DNA of 64,000 nucleotides from Euryodendron excelsum (GCA_033060915.1 CM065379.1:29687318-29751317), one strand, 5' to 3'; shown: positions 48,601 to 60,620, counted from the first letter of the stretch. The notes: generated by a model from the letters alone, not told the origin. Numbers and translations are program-made.

Positions 48601-50620
48601 GGATTAAAATAGAGAAAACCCAAGTGGGTTAGGAGAGAGAAGAGAGAGGGGGAAGTGCGGAAATTTAAAGAGAAAGCCTACCGTATGTCTTGTTTATTTT
48701 GCGCGCCTTGCTTGTCTTCAATTTTCGCTTCACTTCAGTTTTGATCTTTGAGGATTCGTCTTTAATCTTCAAGGCTTCGGTTTGCAAGTCTTCAAGTCTT
48801 CAAAGAAGGGTTGGAGGCTAATGTATAAGTGTGTGAGAGTGTATAGGAGTGTATATGAGGCTAGGGTTTAGTATATGGTGGCTAGGGTTTAGAGGGTGCT
48901 CGAGCTCTGTATATCAAAATATAAGATTTTTAGATTGAGTTTACAGACCTCTTTCACGCTGGAAGAGGCTCTGTATTTATAGAGAGAGGAATGTACTAGC
49001 GCCTGTTACAGTGACGCCAGGCCAAACATTACACTGGCGCCACTAGGAGTGGCGCCAGGCTATTTTTTGGCTTGGCGCCACTGCCAGTGGCGCCAACCAT
49101 TTAGGAAATGTTTAAGGTCGGTAAGCAACGTATCTTTAACTAGATTTGGGCGCTTGTATTAGTGACTACCATGCAATTTTCAACCTGGCTTCACTAGGAG
49201 TGACTCCAGAAAGTCCGGGAATGATTTGAAGAGGCTGGGAATGACTCGGAAGGCCGAAAAAGAGCAGGAACACTTAGAATAGTGTCCCGGAGGTATTTGA
49301 CTTGAGAAATGAGGATAGTATGTGTCGGAAGGGTTGACCAAGCCTTTAGGGGCAAAACGGTCAATCGGGCCGGAAAGCTACCGGGACAGTCATTTTATAC
49401 CAGGTTTGCCGAAATTAACTCAGAATGATCCAGAAGGATAAAGGAAGATTGAGAATACTATAAGAAGCAATCTCAGAAGGTTACCGGTTTGATACCCGGA
49501 GCCGGTGTGGTTCTCGGGGCGTTCGGATGCCTAGGGGCAAAATGGTCATCTTGACTGAAAAGTCTCAGAAAAGGCCCAAGGGGCAGTTTGGTCATTTGTC
49601 ATCGAAGTGGGCTAGCAGGCACTGGTGTTGACCTAGGTTTTGAGTGTTTCCGCCGCTCTGACGGCGGTCGTGTGATACAGGGGTTTGTTGGCAATTCCCT
49701 ATATCGACCTGTTTGCGAGTATTTCTGCTACTCTGACGGTTCGCAATCATTCCCGAGACTGCCTGATCTCGGGAAGCTACTAAAGGGACTTAGCGCCTAA
49801 GAAGTCAACTTTCTCAGAAGGCGTGCCTAAACGGACATTTCTGCATTGGCGGGCTAGCAGGCGCCAAAGGTGGACCGTTCTACCATCTAGGGGACTTGGG
49901 GTCTCGTTGTGGTCGACAAGTTTAAAGGGACTTACCATTTTGAAGAGATTTTCTTCGAAAAACGTGTTGGACCGTCTTGAGGAATAAACTGTCTCGAGAG
50001 AGGGATTGGAATTGGAAAGGGGACTTACCGTCTTCGGAAAGACATGCCTGACTTGGAACCGTCTCGAGGAATAAACTGTCTCGAGAGAGAGGTTGGAATT
50101 GGAAAGGGGACTTACCGTCTTCAGAAAGACGTGCCTGATTTGGAGCCGTCTCGAGGAATAAACTATCTCGAGAGAGGGATTGGAAAGGGGACTTACCGTT
50201 TTCGAAAAGACGTGCCTGATTTTGAGCCGTCTAGAGGAATAAACTGTCTCGAGAGAGGGATTGGAAAGAGGACTTACCATCTTCGGAAAGACGTGCCTGA
50301 TTTGGAAATGTCTTGAGGAATAAACTGTCTCGAGAGAGGAATTGGAAAGGGGACTTACGGTCTTCGGAAAGATGTGCCTGATTTGGAGCCGTCTCGAGGA
50401 ATAAACTGTCTCGAGAGAGGGATTGGAATTGGAAAGGATAATGCCCCTAAGGGCATTTTGGTTATTTTGCCTCTATTTGGGCCTGGTGGGCCAGCGGGGC
50501 GATGGACAGATGGGATTTGGACTTAGAGAGTTGGTTTCAATTAGAATACGTTCATATCAACTTGAGTACAAGTCTGGATGGAGCATAGACTGCCGAGTAG
50601 TCAAAAATGGGGTGCTTACA
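45643..50620 (-). mobile_element. Family A solo LTR, 4978 bp, inside the Copia element
   Basis: TGTCGCGCCTAG ... GGTGCTTACA on plus with perfect 5 bp duplications ACAGA. The block order matches the other family A LTRs: low-complexity purine-rich region about 46140-48390, AATAAA on minus near 48695, TATA box at 48974-48981, GGCGCC palindromes to 49094, U3 with six CTCGAG units (about 49975-50430). An internal deletion near 49380-49385 removes the 113-codon U3 frame found elsewhere. One LTR with matching duplications and no internal region is the signature of LTR-LTR recombination. Confidence 0.95.
48974..49094 (-). promoter_or_regulatory. LTR core promoter with four GGCGCC palindromes (solo LTR 45643-50620)
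   Basis: Minus-strand TATAAATA at 48981-48974; GGCGCC at 49036, 49051, 49074 (TTGGCGCC) and 49089. This copy has the most sites. Inferred. Confidence 0.55.
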
Positions 50621-50698
50621 ACAGAGATAGAGAAAAAGTTACGAATAAGTTTCTTGTGGTATTAAATCTTGAGGCTGACCCTAAAACATACTCAGAAG
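50621..50698 (+). pseudogene. Copia pol fragment between two nested LTRs
   Basis: Continues the Copia frame after the solo LTR: DREKVTNKFLVVLNLEADPK then TYSE, the start of the RT region. It is cut at 50698 by the next insertion and resumes at 52417. Confidence 0.8.
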
Positions 50699-52416
50699 TG
50701 TTGGCTTTATACGGGCCAGCAATCGACCTTTGATTCGGTTGGGTCTTATGGGGGACTCACATGGAGTATGTGACTGGTCAACTCGTGGCGCTTACATGGC
50801 ACAGGCTCTCATGCCTACCTGCTACTTAGTGAAGGGCGCTGCGTTGCTAAGGTATAAGGAAATAAAGTTGCGCTAATAGCAATTGCTTTTGGTGCAATAA
50901 TAAGCGCTTGATTCTAAACCTAGTATCAAAGCCTAGAAAGATGACTCAAATGTCTAATTATGGTGTTTTATGAAGTTTTCATGAAAAAATGTTTTGTGGG
51001 ATGAACATGAGTTGGAAGGTGACTTATTGGATTTAAAATTCAAAATATGATAGCCTAAAGATAGTCATGATTATTTGACCATATCTTTTGATCCAGAAGT
51101 CCAAATGATCTAATTCTTGATGTTATGAAAAGGCAACAACTATATATACATTTGATATGGTATATAAACTTTCAAATTCAAATGTTATTTGGGTGAAACA
51201 CAAGGTGAAAGAAGACTTAGTGGTGCACAAATTCAAAGATGACAACTAGAGAGACAGCCTGAGTATTTCACTCATATCTTTTGACTTAGATCTTTAAATA
51301 ATTTGATTATTGAGGATATAGAAACATAATGTCCATATCTACATTTCATATCCTATAGATATTTTCAAAATCGAATGTTTACTATATGAAAAAACTAATG
51401 CAAGTTGACATAACTATGCAAACATTCAAATAGGCCAGTAGGGAGATAGCTTAAGTAATTTGATTATAACTTTTGATCTGACTATTGGATCGACCTGATT
51501 CTTGAGGTTCTGAAAAGTTGACTTGCCCGTCTACAACTTGTCTCTATATCCAATTTTAAATTCAAATGTTATCAAGGAGAACATCGAGGTGGAATTGAAG
51601 GCATCTGATTTGAAATTCAGAACCTGTCTTGCATCAAGTAGATAAATGGGAAGAAATATCTTCAATGCTCTCCACTGGCTATAAGCTCAATTGACGCTAG
51701 AAATTGTCCTCATATCTTCATTTATAAATAGAGATACACTTGAGAAACAAAAGAGAACATCAAGAGCAATAAGAGATTGTGCATCAAAGTGATATTCATC
51801 CTACAAAGTCTTTGAGAGCTTAATTGTCTTTTATTTAGTAATGTTTTGAGAGCTTCATTGGCATATCTATTCTTTAAGAGAATTTATTTGTAAGAAAGAG
51901 TGGTTGTACTCTTGTTCTTTCTTCTTGTAAGGGAGAGACAAGCTAGGAAAAATAGCTAGGGGTTGGGTGTAACTAGCATCTATATAAAAACTAGTTGGAG
52001 TGAGGGATCACTTGGTTGGGTGTGACTAGCACCTGTGTAAAAACTAGTTGGAGGGGTGTGACTAGCATCTATGGAAAAAAAAACTAGTTGTAAAGGAGGA
52101 CTAGTGCCTGGGTTAAAATGCTAGTAGTTGTATCTACAGTTTGGATATAGTGGAGAAAATTCTTAAAGAAGGAACTTTGGGGAATGAACGTAGACTTTGG
52201 AGTTGAAGTTGAATCACGATAAATTTTGGTGTCGTATTCTCTTCTCTATATCTTCTTTACTTTATAGTAAGAATTGTTTGCATTTATTTACAACATATTA
52301 TTGGTTGATTAATATTTGTTTAAATATTTAGTTAGAATTTTTAAATCTAAAATTATTTATTGAATTATTGTTTAAACCCAATTCACCCCCCTCGTGGGTT
52401 GCCACCTGGACTAACA
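50699..52416 (+). mobile_element. Copia-type solo LTR, 1718 bp, inside the Copia pol
   Basis: Starts TGTTGGCTTTATACGGGCC, ends CACCTGGACTAACA; flanks AGAAG (50694-50698) and GGAAG (52417-52421), a 5 bp duplication with one mismatch. Removing it rejoins the Copia frame. TATA box TATAAATA at 51723-51730. The 3' part (GGGAATGAACGTAGAC ... CCCAATTCACCCCCCTCGTG) resembles the ends of plant Copia LTRs. No coding capacity. Confidence 0.8.
51961..52095 (+). repeat. Three tandem ACTAGC...AACTAGTTG units in the Copia-type LTR
   Basis: Units of about 35-55 bp built on TGTAACTAGCATCTATATAA and AAAACTAGTTGG, at about 51967, 52022 and 52056. They lie downstream of the TATA box. Confidence 0.8.
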
Positions 52417-53930
52417 GGAAGCTCTTAGTTCTAGAGATTTAGCATTCTGGAAAGAAACCATTAATGATGAGATGGATTTTCTTATGTCTAAAGGGACTTG
52501 GAAATTGGTTGATTTACCCCTAGGTTCTAAATTTATGTGCTGCAAATGGGTTTTTTGAATTAAATATAATACTAAAAATTCAGTACAAGCTTTTAAAGCG
52601 AGATTAGTAGCCAAAAGTTTTAGACAAAAGAAGGGTATAGACTATTTTGATACATATGCACCTGTACCCGGAATTAATTCTATTTGAATCCTCATGGCTT
52701 TGTCTTCGATATATCACCTGCAAATTCATGAAATGGATGTTAAAACTACATTTTTGAATGGTGATTTAGATGAAGAAGTGTATATGGATCAACTAGAAGG
52801 GTTTGTCCTTCCTGGAATGAGAATACAATATGTAAGTTCGTTAAGTCTTTATATGGTTTAAAGCAAGCACCTTAACAATGACATCACAAATTTGATTCTT
52901 GCATCTTATCTACTAGCTTTACTCATAATAATGCTAATAAGTGTGTGCATTCGAAATTTACGAGAGATTATAATGTTATTATTTGCTTGTATGTTGATGA
53001 CATGTTAATTATAAGCATAAACATGGTGGGTATACTTGAAACTAAGAAGTATTTGACTTCAAACGTTAAAATGAAAGATCTTGGAGAAGTTGATACTACC
53101 TTAGGAATAAAAGTGAAGAAGCATAGTGGGGGCTTTGCATTGTGTCAAGAGCACTATGTAGCGAAAATGCTTTTGAAGTTCAAACATCTTAGTTATAAAG
53201 AATTTAATACACCTTTTGACTCAAGTATTAAATTAACCGAGAATTCTGATAGAGCAATTGCACATCTTGAGTATGCTAGTGCTATTGGTAGTTTAATGTA
53301 TCTTATGCATTGTACCAGACCTAACATTGCTTTTGCAGTTTATAAATTGAGTCAATTTACAAGTAATCCCGGTGGTGATCGCACTGGAAGGCAATAAGTA
53401 AAATCTTTGGTTACCTTAAAAAAACCATGGGACTTGGGCTATTCTATAATGAATATCCAGCTATACTTGAGGGGTATACTAATGCTAGTTGGATTACTAC
53501 CATAGGGGATAATAAATCCACATTTGAATGGGTATTTCTCCTTGGAGGTGGTACAATTTCTTGGGCATCTAAGAAACAAACTTGTATATCTCTCTCAACT
53601 ATAGAATTTGAATTCATAACTTTATCGTCAACTGGCAAAGAGACTGATTGGATTAAAATATTTTTTATTAGATATTATATTGTGCCCTAATCCATTGCCT
53701 CCAATTTCTATCCATTGTGATAGTGAAGCTACTCTTTCAAGAGCATATAGTAGTACTTACAATGGCAAGTCTAAGACATGTTTTTGTCAGACAACTCATA
53801 CAAGATGGAGTAATTACTATCATGTATGTGAAGTCAAGTAAGAACTTGGCTGACCTGTTTACCAAGAGTCTTCCTAGAAAAGTGGTAAGGGTGACGTCCA
53901 TTGAGATGGGCCTAAAACCTTTTCGTTAGT
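52417..53930 (+). pseudogene. Copia reverse transcriptase and RNase H part, broken
   Basis: RT begins ALSSRDLAFWKETINDEMDF and KGTWKLVDLP; TGA (52557) replaces a codon in KWVF*IKYNT, and another TGA follows GINSI. Core motifs remain: [28 protein letters not shown] with a stop, and the catalytic YVDDM (about 52990). RNase H: ASKKQTCISLSTIEFEFITL and further on IHCDSEATLS after a frameshift; the C-terminus NLADLFTKSLP is in the frame ending at 53929. Without the nested LTRs, the gag-pol span 43338-53930 is about 3.9 kb, normal for Copia. Confidence 0.92.
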
Positions 53931-54174
53931 CAACAGCAATTGTAACCCAACCTAATACTAGAATAATAACTAGTTACAGGTTTAAAGGTACAAACAAGTT
54001 GCTGATAAAATACTGATTTAATGTGTGAATCAATATAGTCCATTACTTTAAAGAGGGATGAATTACATTCTTAATGAGGTTTAAAGTGTCATGGTAATGA
54101 GGACATGTAAGAGATTTCACCTATGTGGCCGTAGAAGTGGGCCACTTCTCATGAGAGTTTCAGTTTGCACTCTG
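53931..54174 (+). other. Copia 3' tail; 3' LTR missing
   Basis: Non-coding sequence after RNase H (GTAACCCAACCTAATACTAG, TTTCACCTATGTGGCCG) as found between pol and the 3' LTR of such elements. It stops where another LTR-like sequence begins. Confidence 0.45.
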
Positions 54175-54639
54175 TGTAACGACCCAAATTTTCGGACCGT
54201 TAATAAATAAAATAAATAACCTCAAATGAGATTTAATCATGCTGCAACCCAAATGTACCATTATAAGTGGCTCTAAATTTAATTCTTGAGATAAGATTAC
54301 AACTTCAAATAACTCACAAATGTAAAAATAATTCTTCCTAGGCTTCAAGATACATAACTCCCAACAATAATGTCTCCAAAATAAATATGAATCTTCATAA
54401 GTTCAAAATAATGCTCCACTGGCAACTTATAAGCTTCTACCTGAAAAATAAAATTTAACCAAGAAGTATACAATACACAGGAGTACAAACGCAAAGTTTA
54501 GGATAACTAAAGCAAAGCTCAATGAATAAACCCGTTTGATAGAGTAATAATCATTTGTCAATCAAAATTATAAACAAAACATGCCGGCAACAAGTATTTT
54601 AATATTTTCATAAGGCTCGTACTTGGCCCTTCTCAGTAC
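54175..54639. repeat. LTR-like fragment starting TGTAACGACCCAAATTTTC
   Basis: An abrupt change from Copia tail to sequence with a TGTAACGACCC start, common among plant LTRs. It is cut after 465 bp by family B at 54640. No internal domain is present, so the family is not assigned. Confidence 0.4.
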
Positions 54640-55441
54640 TGTTGCGCCCCGGTTTTTTGGGGGTCCAAGGTCCTTTCGGCTCGGAGACCCTAAAGCACGG
54701 AATTCTGTCACTAGAACTCATCCTCCTAGAAGGACAAGTGTGACTAGGTTTGAAAATTGATTTGACTAAGGGCTTTTTAGAAAAGTAGGAGTCGCCACCT
54801 AACTTGATTAAGGTGAGTTAAGGCACCTAAAACTAAGCGTTAATCCGAAGATTAAACTTAGGGTTTTTGGAAAAGGTTTTTGAAAAATCCCTTAAGAGAG
54901 GGTTTTTAAGAAAATAGGTTGTTTGACAACCTTTGGAAAGATTTAAGCCCTTTTTTTAAAAAATTACTCCATTTTAATCTTTCGAAAACAGAAATCTATG
55001 GTCCGGGGGTTGGTTATGTGTAGGGAAGATATTCTAAGATCATCACCCTACCCCACCCTTTCGGTACCTACATGTCTAGTCACCCTTTTGTTCACTCACT
55101 AGAATAACCGGTTACCATTGTCCACTTAATGTCCACTTTAGAATTTTGAAAACGGGGTTTAGTCATTACTTTTCGGATGGATGATGCGTGATGCAAGTTT
55201 CTGGAAGAAGTTTGAAAATAGTGGGGGTTTTGAAAGAGTTTGAAATAGAAATTTTGAATTGATTAGAATTTTTGAAAAAGGGATTGGAGTTGAAATAAAA
55301 GTTATGACCGCACCATTTTAGGTTGCCTACGTATCTCATTTGACAAGAATCAGGTCATTCGTAGTTCGAGCAAGAGCCCGATGGAAAATAGGCGCATTAG
55401 GGCCTTTGGAAGGTTTAAAGAAACTTTGGGTTTTTGAAAGA

Positions 55442-55675
55442 GTTTAAGACACTTTGAGGTCTTTGGAAAAGTTTAAGACACTTTGAGGTCTTTGGAAAAG
55501 CTTAAGACACTTTGAAGTCTTTGGAAAATTTTTAAGACACTTTGTGGTCTTTGGAGGAGTTTAAGACACTTTGAAGTCTTTAGAGAAGTTTAAGACACTG
55601 TGAGGTCTTTAGAAAATTTTAAGACACTTTGAGGTCTTTGGAGAAGTTTTAAGACACTTTAAGGTCTTGGAGGTT
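55442..55675. repeat. 29 bp minisatellite, about 8 units, with AAGAC/GTCTT arms
   Basis: Unit GTTTAAGACACTTTGAGG followed by TCTTTGGAAAA, repeated at about 55442, 55471, 55500, 55530, 55559, 55588, 55618 and 55647. AAGAC and GTCTT within each unit form 5 bp inverted arms. The other family B copy has a short version (24490-24600). Confidence 0.9.
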
Positions 55676-56149
55676 TTGACTTGAAATTGAATGGTGGAGT
55701 GTTTCTTGAAAATGTTTTTGGATCAACTCGAGGGAGTTTTGGAAAAACATGTTTTGTTATGTCTCAAGAGGACTTGAAAGTGTTCTTGAAGTCTTGTTTT
55801 TAAAACCTTGGGGGTATGATTTTGATGGATTAGTTTTTTAAAGTGGTTTTCAAAAATGGCTAAGGGTTTGGAATCCTAATATGGACAACCTTAGAGGTTG
55901 TTCTAGATTTATCACTTGTCTTTGGAATCCCTAACCATGAGAGGGCTAGGGACACCTTGGGTTTGTGACCTTTTGAAAACATTTTTGGAAACGCCTTGAA
56001 GATGGAGTGTAAGAACATTTGGAGATTTTATGGAGTTGGTTTTTTTTTTTGTTTAAATCAAGAGAGTGGAGGTTTTGGAAAAGTGGACTATGAGAATGAT
56101 TTAAAATTGAGTGATAATTTAGAAAAGAGTTCAAGAGTTGGAACCTTGA

Positions 56150-56375
56150 AGTATACTAACATAGGTTGGGTTGGCTTAGGGTTAGAGGTGACCTAAGGTT
56201 GACTAACTTGGGTTAGGTTAACTTAGGGTTAAAATGACCTATGGTTAACTAACTTGGGTTAGGTAGACATAAGGTTAAGATGACTTAGGGTTAGGTTAAC
56301 CTAAGGTAAGTGAACTAGGGTCAAGTTAACCTAGGGTTGGATAACTAGGGTCAAGTTAACCTAGGGTTGGGTAAC
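56150..56375. repeat. Minisatellite with GTTAACCTAGGGT units, left of the solo LTR
   Basis: Degenerate units of about 28-34 bp, the last two nearly identical (ACTAGGGTCAAGTTAACCTA). The array continues at 61536 beyond the solo LTR. Confidence 0.85.
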
Positions 56376-57513
56376 TGTAAGCACCCCATTTTTGACCGCT
56401 CTGCAGTCTACACTCCGTCCAGACTTGTTTTCAAGTCATTATGGACATATTTCAATCGAAACCAATCCTCTAGTCCAAATTCCGTCTCTCCATCGCTTCG
56501 CGGGCCTGTCAGGCCCAAATAGAGGCAAAATGACCAAAATGCCCTTAGGGGCATTGTCCTTTCTTATTCCAATTTCGATCCCTCTCTCGAGACAGTTTAT
56601 TCCTTGAGACGGTCCGAGTAGCAAAACTACTCACAAAACCGTCGGAGTGGCGGAAACACTCACAAAACCGTTAGAGTAGCGGAAATACTCACACCGTTAG
56701 AGTGGCGGAAACACTCAAAACCCAGGCACGTCTCTTCGGAGTCGGTAAGACCCCTTTCCAATCCCTCTCTCGAGACAGTTTATTCCTCGAGACGGTTCCA
56801 ATCCAGGCATGTCTCTTCGGAGACGGTAAGACCCCTTTCCAATCCATCTCTCGAGACAGTTTATTCCTCGAGACGGTCCGAGTAGCAAAACTACTCACAG
56901 AACCGTTAGAGTAGCGGAAATACTCACAGAACCGTTAGAGTAGCGGAAATACTCTCAAATCGTCAACCCCGTCCGAGTAGCGGAAATACTCAACCCCGTC
57001 CGAGTAGCGGAAATACTCAACCCCGTCCGAGTAACGAAAATACTCACAAATCATCAACCCCGTCCGAGTAGCGGAAATACTCACACCGTTAGAGTGGCGG
57101 AAACACTCAAAACCTAGGTCAATACCTATGTTTGTTAGTTCACTTTGGTGAAAAATGACCAGACTACCCTTAGGACCTTTTTCGAGACTTTTCGGTCAAG
57201 ATGACCATTTTGCCCCTAGGCATCCGAACGCCCCGGGAACCACACCGGCTCTGGGTATCAAACCGGTAATGTCCCGAGAACACTTTTTATAGTATTCTCA
57301 ACCTTCCCTTACCTTTCCGGATCATTCTGAGTCAGTTCCGGCCAACCCGATGCAAAATGACCATTTTGCCCCTGGAGGGCCGGTCTCCTTCTTCGACCAC
57401 ACCGGCTCTGGGTATCAAACCGGTAATGTCCCGAGAATAATTTTTATAGTGTTCTTGACCTTCTTTTACCTTTCCGGACCATTCCGAGTCAATTTCGGCA
57501 AACCCGGTACAAA

Positions 57514-57855
57514 ATGACCGTTTTGCCCCTGGTGGGCCGGTCTCCATTTCCGATCACGCCGGCTTTGGATATCAAACCGGCAACCTCTAGGAACATCCTA
57601 AATAATGTTTCCAGATCCCAAGTTTTCTTCCGGGACAGTTTGAGTCTGTCCCGGCAGTTTTCCGGTCCGGTTGACCGTTTTGCCCCTAAAGGCTCGGTCA
57701 ACCTTTCCGACACATCCAATCCTCACTTTTCAAGTCAAATACCTCCAGGACACTATTTTAAGTGTTCCTGCTCCTTTCCGGCGTTTCGGGTCACTCCCGG
57801 CTCCTTCAAATCATTCCCGGACTTTCCGGAGTCACTCCTAGTGAAGCCAGGCTAA
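57514..57855 (+). other. U3-embedded open frame of 113 codons (copy 4 of 4)
   Basis: Sense-strand frame from ATG 57514 to TAA 57853-57855, aligned without indels to the three other copies. It ends at GAAGCCAGGCTAA, about 145 bp before the TATA box. No known domain; see the finding on its substitution pattern. Confidence 0.2.
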
Positions 57856-57940
57856 AGTTTACATGGTAGTCACTAGTACAGACGCCCAAATCTAGTCAAA
57901 GATACGTTGCTTGCTGACCTTAATTGTTTCCTAAATGGCT

Positions 57941-58008
57941 GGCGCCAGTGTAAAATTTGCCCTGGCGCCACTGCAACAGGCGCCAGGCTTGTCCAACTTT
58001 TATAAATA
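57941..58008 (+). promoter_or_regulatory. LTR core promoter with three GGCGCC palindromes (solo LTR 56376-61535)
   Basis: GGCGCC at 57941-57946, 57964-57969 and 57979-57984, then TATAAATA at 58001-58008. Transcription would start near 58035. AATAAA at 58315 suggests an R region of about 300 bp. Inferred. Confidence 0.6.
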
Positions 58009-58619
58009 CAGAGCCTCGATCAACGTGAAAAGGGTCTGCAAACTTAACCTAGAAATCACACAATTTGATACACAGAGCTCGAGCACCTCCAAAAACCCTA
58101 GCCTCCCTAGGTTTTCCAAACCCTAGCCACTATACACAAACCCTAGCCTCTTATACACTCATGCACACCCCTATACACTCATACACTAGCCTTCAACCAC
58201 TCTCTCAAGACTTGAAGAGTTGCCATACGAAGCTTGAAGACAACCCTTGAAGACTGAAGAAGAAGATCAAGACGAAGACCAAAGACCGAAGACCGAAGAC
58301 TGCACGGCGCGCAAAATAAACAAGAAACAAGGTAGGCTTTCTCTTTAATTTTCTGCACTTCCCCCCTCTCTCTTCTCTCTCCAACCCACTTCGGTTTTCT
58401 CTATTTTAATCCCCTATCTCTTTCCCCCCCTTTCTTTGCATGCTTGAAACAAGGGGATTCCCGGTCCATGTGTAGGATTGGACTATTGGAGAGTCACCGT
58501 GTCGGGGGCTTTCTTCTAGTCTAACCAAAGACCACGTGGGTTCGACCCCCTTGATTATGTGGTGAAGCCTTAACCTTGTATGTTCACGACCCCAAATTGC
58601 ATTGTGCATATCATAGTCT

Positions 58620-60620
58620 TGCATCTTCCAAAGTTCGTTTTCAAAAACGTTTTCAAAATTGCATCAAAATCTCTTTTTCAAAAATTTGTTTTCAAAACCA
58701 CAATTCTAGGGTGATTCTAGCCTTTCCATGGCTAGGGTTGCTTTAGGAAAGTGTTACATTAAAAGTGACCCTTTTGGTCTATATTTTCAAACCTTATTGT
58801 TTTTCAAAACCACTTTCTTAAAGTGGTTCTAGCCCTCTTTTGGTTAGAATCGCTTTAGGAAAGTGAGACGTTTTCATGCTTTCCAAAAAACTCTCTTTTT
58901 AAAAATCTCTTCCTAAAAATCTCTTTTTCAACATACTTTCCTAAAACTCTCCTCTCCAAAATTGTTTTCAAAAACTCCCTTCTAAAATCTATTTTTTATT
59001 TTTTTTATTTTTATTTTTATTTTTTTCAAAATTCTCTCTCTAAAATCTTTTTCTCAAAATTCACCCTTTAAAAACACTCCCTAGATTCACCTTCCTAAAA
59101 AATCTCTCCTAAAAATCTTTCCAAATACTCTCTTTTCTAAAATCTCCCTTCTAGAAATTCCCCTCTAGGTTTTCCTTCCAAAACCTTCGTTTCCAAAAAT
59201 GCACTTTCTAAAACTCCCTTTCCCTTAGATTCCAAGTCAAGCCCTAGAAACCACGATTAGGAAACCCTAATTTTCTTCCCAAAAACATGGTTTTCAAACT
59301 TTGTCCCAAACCTAGGTTTCCAAAATCTTTTGTTTTCACATCCAAACTCTACACGTTTTCAAAACCTATTTTCTACGTCAAAACTATAATCTTTCAAATC
59401 TAGGGTTTCTAGAATCTCCTTTTCGAAATCCTTGCCAAATCCTATCTTCCCTTTAGGAAACCAAATCCAATCCTCCGTTTTTGGAAACAAAATCAAACCT
59501 TTGCTTTTAGAAACCAAATCCAATCCCTTCCTAATCCAAACCTTTCCTAATTCAATTCCTTCCTAAACCATAAGTTTCCTAAACCTAAACTTTAAACCTT
59601 TTCTTAAGTTTCAAAATCCAACCTTTTCCTAATTCAAATCCTTCCCAAACTTCCGTTTTCCTAAATCTTAAGTTTCTAAAACTTGAACATAAAAATCTTT
59701 CCTAAACTTTAAAACTCAACTTTCAAATCTTTCCTAGTTCAACCCTTTCCTAATTCTACCCCTTTCAAACATCTTTTTCAAATCCAAGCTTTCAAATCTT
59801 TCCCAAACTCAAACCTTTCCTAATCTCAAGATTTTCTAAAACTCTAAAAACTTTCTAAATTTTGAACTTTCTAAATTTCAAATCTCTCCAAATTCAAAAC
59901 TTTCTAAATTTGAAACCTTCTTAAGTTAAATCTTTCTAAACCTAAAACTTTCTAAATTCTAAACTCTCTTAAACTTCAAATCTTTCCAAATCTATGACTT
60001 TTCTAAATTCAAAACTTTCTTAATTTAAGACTTTCTTAAGATTAAACTTTCTTAATTCAAACATTTCCTAAATTGAAAACTTTCCTACTTTCAAAACTTC
60101 CTTATTTTCAAAACCTTTCCTTTTTCAAAACCTTCCTTAAAATGAAGCTTTCTTAATTCAAAACTTTCCCTTTCTTAATTCAAACATTTCCTAAACTAAA
60201 AACTTTCCTTTTTCAAACCTTTCCCAAAACGAAACTTTCTTATTTTTAAAACTTCCTTATTTTCAAAACTTTCCAAAATCAAAACTTCTCTTTTCAAACA
60301 TTTCTAAATTCGAAACTTTCCTAAGTTGAAACTTTCTTAAACCCAAACCTTTCCTAATTCAAAACTTTCCTAAGTTGAAACTTTCCTAAACCTAAAACTT
60401 TCCAAAAATGAAACTTTCCAAAGATAACATTTTCCTAATTCGAAACTTTTCTAATCCAAATCTTTCCTAAATTTCAAGTTTTCAAATCCTTCCAAATCTT
60501 CCAAATCCAACATTCCAATCCAATCCTTCTTAATCTCAAGTCTAGGTTTCCTAAACCTCCTTCTTTCTAAAACCAAGTCTTTCTAAAATCAATCTTTCCA
60601 AAGCAAGTTCAATCCTCTCA
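58620..60620 (+). repeat. Pyrimidine-rich low-complexity U5 of family A
   Basis: About 2 kb of degenerate short words such as CTTTCCTAAATTCAAA and TTTTCAAAAC with few G residues on the sense strand. The reverse complement appears in every other family A LTR (for example 5570-7750, 17340-19660, 46140-48390). Phe/Lys-rich open frames in it are composition artefacts. Confidence 0.85.

Larger units (their letters stand above)
54640..56375 (-). mobile_element. Family B giant LTR, part 1 (continues after the nested solo LTR)
   Basis: Starts TGTTGCGCCCCGG on plus. The first 700 bp follow the family A terminal block in plan (GAGTCGCCACCTAACTTGATTAAG, the CACCCTACCCC block, GGTTGCCTACGTATC), but the interior differs: a 29 bp array, then the TTAACCTAGGGT array. 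Cut at 56375 by a family A solo LTR; continues at 61536. Confidence 0.82.
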
